Assembly (NCBI RefSeq): GCF_003609635.1
Contig: NZ_MCIA01000006.1
Span: forward strand, 124,001 to 188,000
Origin: Lacrimispora algidixylanolytica
Lineage (GTDB): Bacteria > Bacillota > Clostridia > Lachnospirales > Lachnospiraceae
Length of the DNA stretch: 64,000 nucleotides
Direction: 5' to 3'
Shown: piece after piece, positions 23,836-32,777 of the stretch
How positions within the stretch are numbered: position 1 is the first letter of the stretch
Layout: every line of letters starts with the position of its first letter
Notes under the pieces: model-generated
Database searches by the model: none
Told to the model about the DNA's origin: nothing
Seen by the model: the letters and a program-made list of their open reading frames with translations, nothing else
Made by a program: the position numbers and the translations under genes

Positions 23836-24177
23836 ATGGAAGAAGAGAAAACATATCATACCCATGTATCAGAGGATGGAACGGAGTTTACCCATAGTCA
23901 CAATGGACATGCCCATACTCATAAGAATACAAAGGTAGTGGAAAATCGTCTTTCTCGTGCCATTGGTCATCTAGAATCAGTAAAGCGAATGGTAAGCGAA
24001 GGAAGGGACTGCAGCGAGGTTTTAATTCAGCTTTCCGCAGTCATATCTGCACTTAATAGTACGGGGAAGGTTATTATTAAGGACCATATTGAAAATTGTA
24101 TCGTGGATGCGGTGGAATCTGGGGACAGAAAGGCTATTGACGATTTAAATCATGCTATTGATCGTTTTATGAAATAA
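23836..24177 (+). CDS. CsoR/RcnR-family metal-sensing repressor with His-rich N-terminus
   Basis: A 113-residue DUF156 protein. The first 30 residues contain seven histidines (THVSEDGTEFTHSHNGHAHT), and the four-helix repressor core follows (ENRLSRAIGHLESVKRMV). Candidate metal ligands are Cys59, His84 and Cys88, with the same 25- and 4-residue spacing as the Cu(I) ligands of CsoR. It lies 81 bp upstream of a nickel/peptide-type ABC operon, so it probably senses a transition metal and controls that operon. The His-rich tail favours Ni or Co, while the Cys-His-Cys set favours Cu, so the metal is left open. Confidence 0.8.
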   Translation: MEEEKTYHTHVSEDGTEFTHSHNGHAHTHKNTKVVENRLSRAIGHLESVKRMVSEGRDCSEVLIQLSAVISALNSTGKVIIKDHIENCIVDAVESGDRKAIDDLNHAIDRFMK

Positions 24178-24197
24178 ATATCCCCTAGGGAGGCTTG

Positions 24198-24220
24198 TAG
24201 TAGAGGCTTCCTTTCTACTA
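24198..24220. promoter_or_regulatory. inverted repeat between the repressor and ABC operon
   Basis: TAGTAGA at 24198-24204 pairs with TCTACTA at 24214-24220. No T-tract follows, so it is not a normal terminator. It could be an operator or an mRNA-stability hairpin. Confidence 0.3.
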
Positions 24221-24258
24221 TACTAAATGGAAGAACGATGTATGGAGAGAGGGAGCAC

Positions 24259-25794
24259 ATGATGAAAAAAATATTGGCTGTATTATTGGGGACCGGTTTT
24301 ATGACAGCCTCCTTATATGGCTGTCATAACAGCACTGCAGTGGGAACAGCTCCTAAGGGACAAGCGTCGGATAAGAAAATAATTCGGGTCTCTGAATCGT
24401 TTGCCCTTCAGACATTAGACCCCCATCTGGATTATCAGGGTTGGTACACGTCCATCTACGGAGTGACGGAAACTTTGTTTCATATGAATGACCAGTCAAC
24501 AGTAACCCCTCTACTAGCAGAAAGCGCCAGTGCAAACGGAGCTGTGTGGTCCATACGTCTTAATGAAAAAGCTTTCTTTTCCAACGGGGATCCAGTGACG
24601 CCAGATATGGTGATCCGCAATTTAAAAGAAGCTGGGGAAATCAATTTTAGATTCTCTAATTTTACGAAATATACATATGCTGTCGTAGATAAATATACCT
24701 TTACCATTGATACTGGAACCATATACCCTATGCTGATAAATGACTTAGCAAGTCCTGAACTAGCCATTGCTGACCTTGACCACAGTGGGGATAAGAAGAC
24801 TGGACTTGTGGCTACTGGTCCATTTGTGATATCTTCTTTTGAACCAGGTGGCACCATTGAGGTGGCAAGAAACGAACAGTACTGGAATGGAAAGGCTAAG
24901 CTTGATGGCGCTGTATTTTATTACATGCCTGAGGCAGGTACCTCTTTCCTGGCCATTCAAAATGGGGAGATTGACACTTATACCAGTGTGACCTCTGATG
25001 CAGCAGAGCAGTACCGCAAAGAGCCAGAGACATATACACTGACTACAATTCCAGCCACCAGGTTGCAGTTTTATATATTGAATGAAAATAGAATGAATGC
25101 GTCTCTTCGGAAAGCCACCAACTTAACGATAGATTCCAAAGCCATCGGTGCATATCTAAATGGAACGGTATCTGAAACCGTGGGACCTTTTGGCCCGTCG
25201 GCTTCTTATGGAAAGGTAACAAAGGCAAAACCAGATGTTAAGGCAGCCAAAGCCCTTTTAGAAGGGGATGGATATACCATAAATTCTGACGGATATTATG
25301 AAAAGGACGGCAAGGTATTGTCCATTCATCTTGCTTATTATGCCGCAAGGAGTCTGGACACTCTGGCGGCTCTCATGCAGGAACAATTAAAAGAGGTAGG
25401 CATCCATGTTGTCCTGACCTGTGAGGAGGATCCAGATGGCACTTATATCGCCACTGGAGACTTTGACATTGGTTTGTTTTGCATGATTTCAGATAAGGCA
25501 GGAGATCCGTATTATTTTATAAACTGCACCCTGGCAGACGGGGCCCCTTATAATTGTGGTGGATTTAAAAATGATCAGGTTCAATTAATGATTAAAGAGT
25601 TGGAGACTGAAACCGATACAAATAAACGGGCTCAACTTGCTAATCAGGTGATACAAACCGCTATAGATGAGGATGCCTTTGGCTATGTGGCATTGTTTAA
25701 TAAGATTACAGTCACTAGAAATGGAGTAAAAGGTGTGGCAGAGAATAATCCTTTTGATTTCTATTTCTTAAGTGCAGATACGGATATGGACTAG
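24259..25794 (+). CDS. ABC transporter substrate-binding lipoprotein, NikA/OppA family
   Basis: ATG 24259 follows AGAGGGAG. The protein is about 511 residues long with a lipoprotein signal ending SLYGC. It belongs to the SBP_bac_5 family: SFALQTLDPHLDYQGWY, WSIRLNEKAFFSNGDPVTPD, and GTGPF-like ATGPFVISS. Members bind Ni(II)-chelate complexes, metallophores or peptides. The metal-repressor gene just upstream and the methyltransferases downstream suggest a metal complex. It is the first gene of a four-gene import operon. Confidence 0.8.
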   Translation: MMKKILAVLLGTGFMTASLYGCHNSTAVGTAPKGQASDKKIIRVSESFALQTLDPHLDYQGWYTSIYGVTETLFHMNDQSTVTPLLAESASANGAVWSIRLNEKAFFSNGDPVTPDMVIRNLKEAGEINFRFSNFTKYTYAVVDKYTFTIDTGTIYPMLINDLASPELAIADLDHSGDKKTGLVATGPFVISSFEPGGTIEVARNEQYWNGKAKLDGAVFYYMPEAGTSFLAIQNGEIDTYTSVTSDAAEQYRKEPETYTLTTIPATRLQFYILNENRMNASLRKATNLTIDSKAIGAYLNGTVSETVGPFGPSASYGKVTKAKPDVKAAKALLEGDGYTINSDGYYEKDGKVLSIHLAYYAARSLDTLAALMQEQLKEVGIHVVLTCEEDPDGTYIATGDFDIGLFCMISDKAGDPYYFINCTLADGAPYNCGGFKNDQVQLMIKELETETDTNKRAQLANQVIQTAIDEDAFGYVALFNKITVTRNGVKGVAENNPFDFYFLSADTDMD

Positions 25795-25797
25795 GAT

Positions 25798-26733
25798 ATG
25801 AATATGAAACGATATGTATCAGGTAGACTTTTACAGCTTATTCCAGTCTTATTTGGAGTCACCTTTTTAACCTTTGCCCTTCTTTCCCTAGCACCTGGAG
25901 ATCCAGTGCAAAAGAAGTTAAGTGCTCAGGGGATCGCAGTAACAAAAGATGTTTTATTAGAGACGAGAAAGGAAATGGGTCTTGACCGTCCATGGACACT
26001 TCGCTATGCAAGCTGGCTCTTTGACCTTCTCCATGGGGATCTGGGGGATTCCTATAAAGATGGTACGCCGGTTGCAGGAAGGCTTGTAAAAGCAATGAAG
26101 TATACAGGGATTCTGGCTATCAGTGCCTTTCTTTTAGCGCTGGTGATATCCTTACCTCTAGGAATTTATGGTGGAATTAAGAAGGCTGGTTTTTTAGACC
26201 GCATGATTCAATTGTTTTGCCTAGCAGGATATGCTGTTCCAGGTTTCCTTTTAGCCGTACTCCTCATATACCTTTTTTGCATCCGCTTAAAGGTCTTTCC
26301 AATAATCGCAAAGGGAACTGTTCAGGGGCTTTTTCTACCAACATTAACCCTGGCGCTGCCTCTAGCCAGCCGGCTGACTAGGCAAGTACGGGCCTCTGTG
26401 CTGAACCAAATGGAGATGGAATATGTAGATGGGGCAAAGGCCAGGGGAGTGCTAAAGCCATATATCCTGATTTTTCACATCCTTCGGAATGCTATGATTT
26501 CCATTCTCACCGTGTTTGGTTTGTCAATTGGAACACTTTTGGGTGGTAGTGTGGTAATTGAAAATATATTTATGTGGCCAGGAATGGGGAAAATGGTAAT
26601 GGATTCCATAACAGCAAGAGACTATCCAGTGGTTCAGGGATTTGTATTGGTGATGGCAGTGATTTACGTGATCATCAACCTAATTGTAGATATCAGCTAT
26701 CATCTTTTAGATCCCAGACTGGAGGAGATATAA
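25798..26733 (+). CDS. ABC transporter permease, NikB/DppB type
   Basis: The 311-residue permease starts RYVSGRLLQLIPVLFGVTFL, with the N-terminal membrane helix and GDPV motif typical of DppB/NikB. The EAA loop is EYVDGAKARGVLKPYILIFH. Six membrane segments are visible. The gene starts three bases after the lipoprotein stop. It pairs with the permease encoded immediately downstream. Confidence 0.85.
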   Translation: MNMKRYVSGRLLQLIPVLFGVTFLTFALLSLAPGDPVQKKLSAQGIAVTKDVLLETRKEMGLDRPWTLRYASWLFDLLHGDLGDSYKDGTPVAGRLVKAMKYTGILAISAFLLALVISLPLGIYGGIKKAGFLDRMIQLFCLAGYAVPGFLLAVLLIYLFCIRLKVFPIIAKGTVQGLFLPTLTLALPLASRLTRQVRASVLNQMEMEYVDGAKARGVLKPYILIFHILRNAMISILTVFGLSIGTLLGGSVVIENIFMWPGMGKMVMDSITARDYPVVQGFVLVMAVIYVIINLIVDISYHLLDPRLEEI

Positions 26734-27579
26734 ATGATGAGATATAAGACCATGGAAAACCGGAGTCGAATGAAAAGACAGGTGATATTTTTCTTGTTCC
26801 TAGTGTCTCTTTTAGGGCTTGTTAGTCTTTTAGCACCTTATCTGATAACCAATGACCCTTATACCACCAATGCGTTATACCGGAAGGGTCCTCCTAATCT
26901 TACTTTCCCTTTTGGGACGGATAAGCTGGGCCGCTGCATCTTTTCCAGAGTTATTATGGGGACAAGGACTTCTGTTTTTTCTGCCCTTATGGTGGTAGCG
27001 GTATCGTTGACCACAGGCACTGCCTTTGGTATTATCTCAGGTTATTACGGTGGACTGTTAGACCGAGTGATTATGGGTATTTGTGATATTTTCCTTGCAT
27101 TTCCTCAGATGGTACTGGCGATTGGAGTGGCTGGACTATTGGGAGGAAATATGACAAATGCCATTCTTGCACTTACACTTACGGGCTGGACCTCTTACGC
27201 AAGGCTTTCCAGAGGACTGGTCATGACAATGAAAAAAGAGACCTACATCAGTGCAGCCAGACTAAGCGGGAGTGGTAATATAGAAATAATGTTAGAACAC
27301 ATCTTTCCTGGGATCGCAGGAGAGCTGATTATAAATGCAACCTTACAGATTTCGGCAGTGATGATAGGTTTTGCTGGTTTATCCTATCTGGGCATTGGAG
27401 TTTCTGTTCCTGAAGCGGAATGGGGTTCCATGATAAGCGAAGCGATTGGTTATATGCAGCAGGCGCCTTGGGCTGTAATGGCACCGGGAGCCGCCCTTTT
27501 TATTACCGTCTTCGTTTTCCAGCTTTTGGGAGATTCTCTCAGGGATTATTTTGGTGTTGGGAGGGGTCGATATGAGTGA
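26734..27579 (+). CDS. ABC transporter permease, NikC/DppC type
   Basis: A 281-residue second permease. FPFGTDKLGRCIFSRVIMGT near residue 60 and the EAA loop TYISAARLSGSGNIEIMLEH are the DppC/NikC family marks. The start codon directly adjoins the previous stop, with GGAGGAG upstream. The end overlaps the ATPase gene by 8 bp. Confidence 0.85.
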   Translation: MMRYKTMENRSRMKRQVIFFLFLVSLLGLVSLLAPYLITNDPYTTNALYRKGPPNLTFPFGTDKLGRCIFSRVIMGTRTSVFSALMVVAVSLTTGTAFGIISGYYGGLLDRVIMGICDIFLAFPQMVLAIGVAGLLGGNMTNAILALTLTGWTSYARLSRGLVMTMKKETYISAARLSGSGNIEIMLEHIFPGIAGELIINATLQISAVMIGFAGLSYLGIGVSVPEAEWGSMISEAIGYMQQAPWAVMAPGAALFITVFVFQLLGDSLRDYFGVGRGRYE

Positions 27580-29161
27580 ATCCGTTTTGTCTGTAAAAGA
27601 CCTTTCCGTTCAGTACGGAAGCCATAAGGTATTATCAAACCTTTCCTTTGAAGTAAATAAAGGAGAGATTATAGGGATCGTTGGAGAAAGCGGGTGTGGG
27701 AAAACCACCCTATTAAAAGCTTTATTTCCCAAAAGAACCACCAATCTTATCATCTCCTCTGGCAGTATCTTATTTGAAGATCAGAATCTGGCAAATGCGG
27801 ATAAGAAAAAGGCAGAGGAGCTATGCGGTAGAGGAATTGGTATGATTTTTCAAAATCCCAAAGCTTCATTTAATCCCATACGCACATACAAAAGCCAGTA
27901 TATAGAGACGTTAAAAAGTCATGGCATGTATCATAAAGAAACTTTTGAGTCTCTTGTTCTTAAAACCTTTGAACGTATGAATCTTACAGGTGGAAGGGAA
28001 CTTTTAGAAAGCTGCCCCTATGAAATGAGTGGCGGCATGAATCAAAGAATTGCAATTGCTCTTTCTATCTTGTTAAAACCTCGGCTTCTTCTTTTAGATG
28101 AACCTACCAGTGCACTTGACGTAGCTTCTGGGAAGCTTGTAATGGAAGAACTTCAACGAATCCGGGAACTTACCAATACCTCTATTATTCTGGTGACCCA
28201 CAACATGGGCCTTCTCTCTGGAGTGGCAGATAAGGTGGGCGTCATAAATCAGGGAAGCTTAGTAGAGTGGGGGACGGTTCATAAGGTGTTTGGATCTCCG
28301 GAACACTCTTTTACCAAAACCTTATTAGACGCGGTACCTAAATTAGGCATTCCGGAACGGATAGAGGAAGAGAACATTTCGGATTGTATCCTGAAGCTAG
28401 AAGAGGTAAGTAAGGAATACAAAAGAAAGAATAGTCCCTTTTTGGCCCTTGCAAAGGTTGGTATGGAAGTAAAAACAGGAGAGATCCTTGGGGTTGTAGG
28501 GGAAAGCGGAAGTGGAAAAAGTACACTTTTAAACATGATTGCGGGGCTTTGTTCTCCAACTGATGGATCGGTGATTTTTAAAAATCGGATCATGGAAAAA
28601 AGAAGAAAAAGGGACGATTATTGTAACGTACAAATGGTTTTTCAACATGCAGCAGAATCCTTTAATCCAAGGCATCACATTCGCAAAGCCATGGATAAAA
28701 CTTTAAAAAACCTTTGTGATTTAAAAAGCAGAGCAGAAAGAAATGAAAGAATCAATGAACTCATGAAGCGGGTTGACTTAAGCCCAGATCTTGCGGATCG
28801 GTATCCATGGGAGTTAAGCGGAGGCCAGTGTCAAAGAGCCGCCATTGCCAGAGCCATATCCATAAGCCCGAAACTGCTCTTGTGCGACGAAATCACAAGT
28901 GCCCTTGACGTATCGGTGCAAAAAGAAATCATAGATCTATTAAAAAAGCTAGTGAAAGAAACAGGAATGTCCGTTATTTTCGTTTCCCATGACCTTTTAC
29001 TGGTAAGCAGCTTTTGCGATACCATCATGGTGCTTTGGAATGGGGAATGTGTGGAGGCTGCAGCGACAAGAGACATCATAAAGAATCCAAGTCAGGATTA
29101 CACAAAAAAATTGCTGAAGACGGCAAGAATAGATGGGAGCTTATACATTGGAACAGATTGA
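27572..29161 (+). CDS. fused two-domain ABC ATPase (NikD-NikE / DppD-DppF type)
   Basis: ATG 27572 follows GGGAGGGG, rejecting the reading from 27551. At 529 residues this is two complete ATPases in one chain. Domain 1 has Walker A GESGCGKTT, signature MSGGMNQR and LLLLDEPTSALD. Domain 2 has GESGSGKST, signature LSGGQCQR and LLLCDEITSALD. In most Nik/Dpp systems these are separate proteins. Each domain shows Q-loop and H-loop features, so both can hydrolyse ATP. The end overlaps the first methyltransferase gene. Confidence 0.85.
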   Translation: MSESVLSVKDLSVQYGSHKVLSNLSFEVNKGEIIGIVGESGCGKTTLLKALFPKRTTNLIISSGSILFEDQNLANADKKKAEELCGRGIGMIFQNPKASFNPIRTYKSQYIETLKSHGMYHKETFESLVLKTFERMNLTGGRELLESCPYEMSGGMNQRIAIALSILLKPRLLLLDEPTSALDVASGKLVMEELQRIRELTNTSIILVTHNMGLLSGVADKVGVINQGSLVEWGTVHKVFGSPEHSFTKTLLDAVPKLGIPERIEEENISDCILKLEEVSKEYKRKNSPFLALAKVGMEVKTGEILGVVGESGSGKSTLLNMIAGLCSPTDGSVIFKNRIMEKRRKRDDYCNVQMVFQHAAESFNPRHHIRKAMDKTLKNLCDLKSRAERNERINELMKRVDLSPDLADRYPWELSGGQCQRAAIARAISISPKLLLCDEITSALDVSVQKEIIDLLKKLVKETGMSVIFVSHDLLLVSSFCDTIMVLWNGECVEAAATRDIIKNPSQDYTKKLLKTARIDGSLYIGTD

Positions 29162-29885
29162 AGAACGGGTAAAACGATATTGGACCTTGCGGTCTCATGA
29201 TTTTTCTTCCGTGCGAAGGAGAGAATTAGAAGAAGAAGTCAGTAAACGCTGGCTGACTGAAATTAGGAAGTATTTGCCAGATAATAAGCCTTTAAAGATT
29301 CTTGATGTAGGAACTGGTGCAGGATTTTTTGCGGTGCTGTTATCCATGGAAGGTCATAAGGTATGGGGCGTTGATATTACACCAGCCATGATAGAAGAAG
29401 CCAAACGCTTATCTAAGGATCTAAGTCTGACCATAAGTTTTGAAGTGATGGATGCCCAAAATCTGGTATTTCCAGATGAGGCTTTTGATGTGGTAATATC
29501 TAGGAATCTGACATGGACCTTGCCAGAGCCTGAAAAAGCATATAAGGAATGGATAAGAGTTCTTAAAAAGGGCGGAATCCTTTTAAATTTTGATGCAGAT
29601 TACGGTCAGGATGTTTTAAACAGTGAACCAGAACAAGAGGAAGACTGGGTTGGATCCGGTTGTCATATCGGGATGACAAAGGAGCTCCTTCTAGAGTCGA
29701 ATCAGATTACAAAGTCCATGGAAATCAGTCAGAACAAAAGGCCTAATTGGGATCTTAATGTATTACAGTCTATGGTCAATTGCAAAATAAGCTGTGACCA
29801 GGAGGCTGGTGCTAGAATTTTAAGAGAGAATAATGGGGAGAAAACCCCTACCTTTCTCATCGCAGTAGAAAAAGCGGGGGGATGA
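29133..29885 (+). CDS. class I SAM-dependent methyltransferase (copy 1)
   Basis: About 250 residues with the SAM site ILDVGTGAGFFAVLLSMEGH and the post-motif GVDITPAMIEEA. A start at TTG 29148 behind GGGAGC is an alternative to ATG 29133. It overlaps the transporter ATPase gene, so the two are co-expressed. It closely resembles the product of the next gene, with shared SRNLTWxLxxPEKAYxEW and LKKGGILLNFDA. The substrate is unknown. Modification of an imported metal chelator or metallophore is one possibility, but this is only inference from position. Confidence 0.8.
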   Translation: MGAYTLEQIEERVKRYWTLRSHDFSSVRRRELEEEVSKRWLTEIRKYLPDNKPLKILDVGTGAGFFAVLLSMEGHKVWGVDITPAMIEEAKRLSKDLSLTISFEVMDAQNLVFPDEAFDVVISRNLTWTLPEPEKAYKEWIRVLKKGGILLNFDADYGQDVLNSEPEQEEDWVGSGCHIGMTKELLLESNQITKSMEISQNKRPNWDLNVLQSMVNCKISCDQEAGARILRENNGEKTPTFLIAVEKAGG

Positions 29886-29889
29886 GATT

Positions 29890-30639
29890 ATGTTATTTGA
29901 GGAGAATAAAACATACTGGACAAACCGGACCAGTGGTTATTCCAAGGTAAATGAAAAGGAATTATCTTCTGAACAAAAAGAAAAATGGCTGGCCGCAATT
30001 ATCCCACATTTCCCAGGGGAGCGAAAACATATTAAAATTCTCGATATGGGAACAGGACCAGGTTTTTTTGCCATCATTTTGGCAGAAGCCGGATTTCAAG
30101 TTACGGCAGTGGATTGTACGGAATCCATGATAGAACAAGCCAAGTTAAATGCAGGAGACTTAAAGGATGAGATCACCTGGGTGCTTTCGAATGCAGAGCA
30201 GACAGGACTTGAGTCAGAAACCTTCGATGCAGTTGTCAGCAGAAACTTAACCTGGAATTTAAGATCGCCTGAGAAGGCTTATGAGGAATGGCTTCGAATC
30301 TTAAAAAAAGGCGGAATTCTATTGAATTTCGATGCAAATTGGTATCAGTATTTATATGATGATGAAAAAAGAAAAGGGTATGAACTGGACCGAAAACGTG
30401 TAGAAGATAATTGTCTTGAGGATCATTACACGTGTACGGATATAGATGCTATGGAAGCGATTGCTAGAAAGCTGCCACTAAGCCGCAGATTTAGGCCCCA
30501 GTGGGATATGGACGTGTTGAAAAAACTTTCTCTAACTAAGGTGGAAGCAGACCTTAGTATATGGAAACGTGTGTGGTCAGAAGAAGAGAAGGTTAACTAT
30601 GGTTCCACTCCCATGTTTTCTATATTAGCAGTAAAATAA
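29890..30639 (+). CDS. class I SAM-dependent methyltransferase (copy 2)
   Basis: A 249-residue paralogue of the preceding protein. The SAM site is ILDMGTGPGFFAIILAEAGF, followed by VDCTESMIEQA. Both proteins begin with a similar W(T)-R-(S/T)-Y-S-V segment and end in SILAVK/FLIAVEK. The gene starts five bases after copy 1, behind GGGGGGATGAG. Two tandem copies in a transporter operon suggest a heterodimer or two methylations of one compound. No partner biosynthetic enzyme is seen in the window. Confidence 0.8.
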   Translation: MLFEENKTYWTNRTSGYSKVNEKELSSEQKEKWLAAIIPHFPGERKHIKILDMGTGPGFFAIILAEAGFQVTAVDCTESMIEQAKLNAGDLKDEITWVLSNAEQTGLESETFDAVVSRNLTWNLRSPEKAYEEWLRILKKGGILLNFDANWYQYLYDDEKRKGYELDRKRVEDNCLEDHYTCTDIDAMEAIARKLPLSRRFRPQWDMDVLKKLSLTKVEADLSIWKRVWSEEEKVNYGSTPMFSILAVK

Positions 30640-30678
30640 GTTTCTCTTAATCTCCAATAAAAATCAATTGCCCAAAAG

Positions 30679-30715
30679 CACATTTCGAAGTATAATTACT
30701 TGAAGTGTGTTTTTT
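30679..30715 (+). terminator. intrinsic terminator of the metal-type ABC / methyltransferase operon
   Basis: CACATTTCGAAGT at 30679-30691 pairs with ACTTGAAGTGTG at 30698-30709, with one G-T pair and one bulge. It is followed by TTTTTT. Confidence 0.75.
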
Positions 30716-30761
30716 ATTCCTAGTAAAAAGATATAATATATTAAGAAAGAGGTAAAATCAG

Positions 30762-31550
30762 TTGTTGAATCAGTTTTCAAGAACCCAGCTTCTCCTTGGC
30801 GAAGAGGCCATGGGTCAATTGATGGAAGCAAAAGTTGCTGTTTTTGGTATTGGAGGAGTTGGCGGATACGTGGTGGAAGCGCTGGTAAGAAGCGGAGTCC
30901 GTTCCTTTGTCCTGATAGATGATGATAAGGTGTGCCTTACAAATATTAACAGACAAATTATCGCAACAAGAAAAACAGTAGGTAAATATAAAGTTGAGGT
31001 TATGAGAGATCGAATTTTGGAGATCAATCCAGATGCTCAGGTGGAGTTGCGTCAATGTTTTTATCTTCCGGAGAATGCGGATGATTTTGATTTTACAGAA
31101 TACGATTATGTTGTAGATGCAGTCGATACGGTTACCGCAAAGCTTGATTTGATCATGAGATCCAAAGAAGCAGGAGTACCAATTATCAGTTGCATGGGTG
31201 CAGGCAATAAGCTTGACCCAACCAAATTTGAGGTGGCAGACATATTCAAAACGACCATGTGTCCTCTGGCAAAGGTTATGAGAAGAGAATTGAAAAAAAG
31301 AGGGGTCAAAAAGTTAAAGGTGGTTTATTCCAAAGAAAAACCAACCAGACCCATCGAAGATATGTCCATTAGCTGTAGGACAAACTGTATCTGTCCTCCT
31401 GGCGCAAAACATAAGTGTACGGAACGTAGAGATATACCAGGAAGCGTTTCCTTTGTTCCTTCTGTAGCAGGACTTATTATTGCAGGGGAAGTCATTAAAG
31501 ATTTGGCGAAAATGGGTAAAGATTCAGTTAGGAGGAATTCAAATGCCTGA
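30762..31550 (+). CDS. tcdA: tRNA threonylcarbamoyladenosine dehydratase (TcdA/CsdL)
   Basis: A 262-residue E1-like (ThiF/MoeB) enzyme. The nucleotide site is FGIGGVGGYVVEAL, residues 28-41, and LIDDDKVCLTNINRQ follows. DMSISCRTNCICPPGAKHKC near residue 205 and PGSVSFVPSVAGLI near 228 match TcdA. It dehydrates t6A37 of ANN-decoding tRNAs to the cyclic form using ATP. The start is TTG (30762, or 30765) after AAGAAAGAGG. The gene ends 8 bp inside a tRNA thiolase-type gene, so two tRNA-modification enzymes are translationally coupled. Confidence 0.9.
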   Translation: MLNQFSRTQLLLGEEAMGQLMEAKVAVFGIGGVGGYVVEALVRSGVRSFVLIDDDKVCLTNINRQIIATRKTVGKYKVEVMRDRILEINPDAQVELRQCFYLPENADDFDFTEYDYVVDAVDTVTAKLDLIMRSKEAGVPIISCMGAGNKLDPTKFEVADIFKTTMCPLAKVMRRELKKRGVKKLKVVYSKEKPTRPIEDMSISCRTNCICPPGAKHKCTERRDIPGSVSFVPSVAGLIIAGEVIKDLAKMGKDSVRRNSNA

Positions 31551-32700
31551 TAGAAGCCTGTCACTGGACCAAATGAGACAACTAAAGGAACAGGAATGCC
31601 TGCTTATTGATGTTAGGGATCAGACCGCATATAACCATGGCTATATTCCAAATGCAATCAATGTTGAGATTGATAAAATCTTGAACGGGGAGTATGTCCC
31701 ACCCGCAGATAAAAAGGTGATTTTATATTGCTTAAAAGGAATTATCAGTGTGGAGGCCGCAGAATACTTAACTGAAAAAGGGTTTGAGGCGTACAACTTA
31801 GAGGGCGGTTACGGAAACTGGCTTATAAGCTCCATGGAAAAAGAAAAAGAGATGGACGGAGCGATTCGTCTGGAAGAAATAGAAAAAAGCCTTCGTAAAA
31901 AGTTTCATAAGGATATTTTCAGCCGTTTTGCGAAAGCAATCAATGAATATAAGCTGGTAAAAGAAAACGATAAGATTGCAGTGTGTATTTCCGGTGGTAA
32001 GGATTCCATGATCATGGCGAAGTTATTTCAGGAATTAAGACGTCATAACAAATTTCCTTTTGAGCTTGTTTTCCTTGTTATGGATCCTGGATATAATGGG
32101 ATGAACCGGGATGTCATTGAGAATAATGCAAAACTTCTTAATATTCCTGTCACTGTATTTGAGACTCAGATCTTTGATGCTGTTTATGATGTGGAGAAAT
32201 CACCTTGTTATCTTTGCGCCAGAATGAGAAGAGGATACTTATACAGCAAGGCAAAAGAGCTAGGCTGTAATAAGATAGCACTGGGCCATCATTACGATGA
32301 CGTAATTGAGACTATACTCATGGGAATGATGTACGGCGGCCAGGTTCAGACGATGATGCCAAAGCTTCATAGCACCAATTTTGAAGGAATGGAACTGATT
32401 CGTCCTATGTACCTTATCCGTGAGGATGACATTAAGGCATGGAGAGATTATAACGGTCTTCATTTTATTCAGTGTGCCTGCCGGTTTACTGATACCTGTA
32501 CCACATGTCGGACAGATGGCAATACTGGTTCTAAGAGAGTCGAGATCAAGGACTTAATTAAAGAACTTAAAAAAGTGAACCCTTACATTGAGGGCAATAT
32601 TTTTAAAAGTGTAGAAAATGTAAATTTAAATACCATAGTTGCGTATAAAGAGAATGGAACCGTCCATCATTTCCTTGATGATTATGATTTGGATCGATAA
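31543..32700 (+). CDS. rhodanese-TtcA fusion: tRNA 2-thiolation-type PP-loop ATPase
   Basis: ATG 31543 follows TTAGGAGG. The 385-residue protein has an N-terminal rhodanese domain (residues about 5-95) with the active Cys63 in YCLKGIISVEAA. A TtcA-type domain follows: PP-loop SGGKDS at 150-155, the cluster-binding PCYLCARMRRGYLY, and GHHYDDVIETILMG. TtcA thiolates C32 of tRNA using an Fe-S cluster and a persulfide donor. The fused rhodanese could provide that persulfide. It overlaps tcdA and is the last gene before the Rrf2 regulator. Confidence 0.85.
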   Translation: MPDRSLSLDQMRQLKEQECLLIDVRDQTAYNHGYIPNAINVEIDKILNGEYVPPADKKVILYCLKGIISVEAAEYLTEKGFEAYNLEGGYGNWLISSMEKEKEMDGAIRLEEIEKSLRKKFHKDIFSRFAKAINEYKLVKENDKIAVCISGGKDSMIMAKLFQELRRHNKFPFELVFLVMDPGYNGMNRDVIENNAKLLNIPVTVFETQIFDAVYDVEKSPCYLCARMRRGYLYSKAKELGCNKIALGHHYDDVIETILMGMMYGGQVQTMMPKLHSTNFEGMELIRPMYLIREDDIKAWRDYNGLHFIQCACRFTDTCTTCRTDGNTGSKRVEIKDLIKELKKVNPYIEGNIFKSVENVNLNTIVAYKENGTVHHFLDDYDLDR

Positions 32701-32725
32701 ATTTGACCTTATTTTAAAATCATAC

Positions 32726-32755
32726 TTGAAATACATACTAACCTTGTGGTAAATT
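32726..32755 (+). promoter_or_regulatory. candidate promoter of the Rrf2 regulator gene
   Basis: TTGAAA at 32726-32731 and TAAATT at 32750-32755 are 18 bp apart. The overlapping TACTAACCTTGTGGTAA has partial dyad symmetry and may be an autoregulatory site. The -10 match is moderate. Confidence 0.4.
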
Positions 32756-32777
32756 ATGATTAAGGAGGTTATATCTT

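Noticed and set aside
24198-24220. Inverted repeat as terminator of the metal-repressor gene
   Set aside because: The stem is only 7 bp with no T-tract. Kept as a weak regulatory candidate only.
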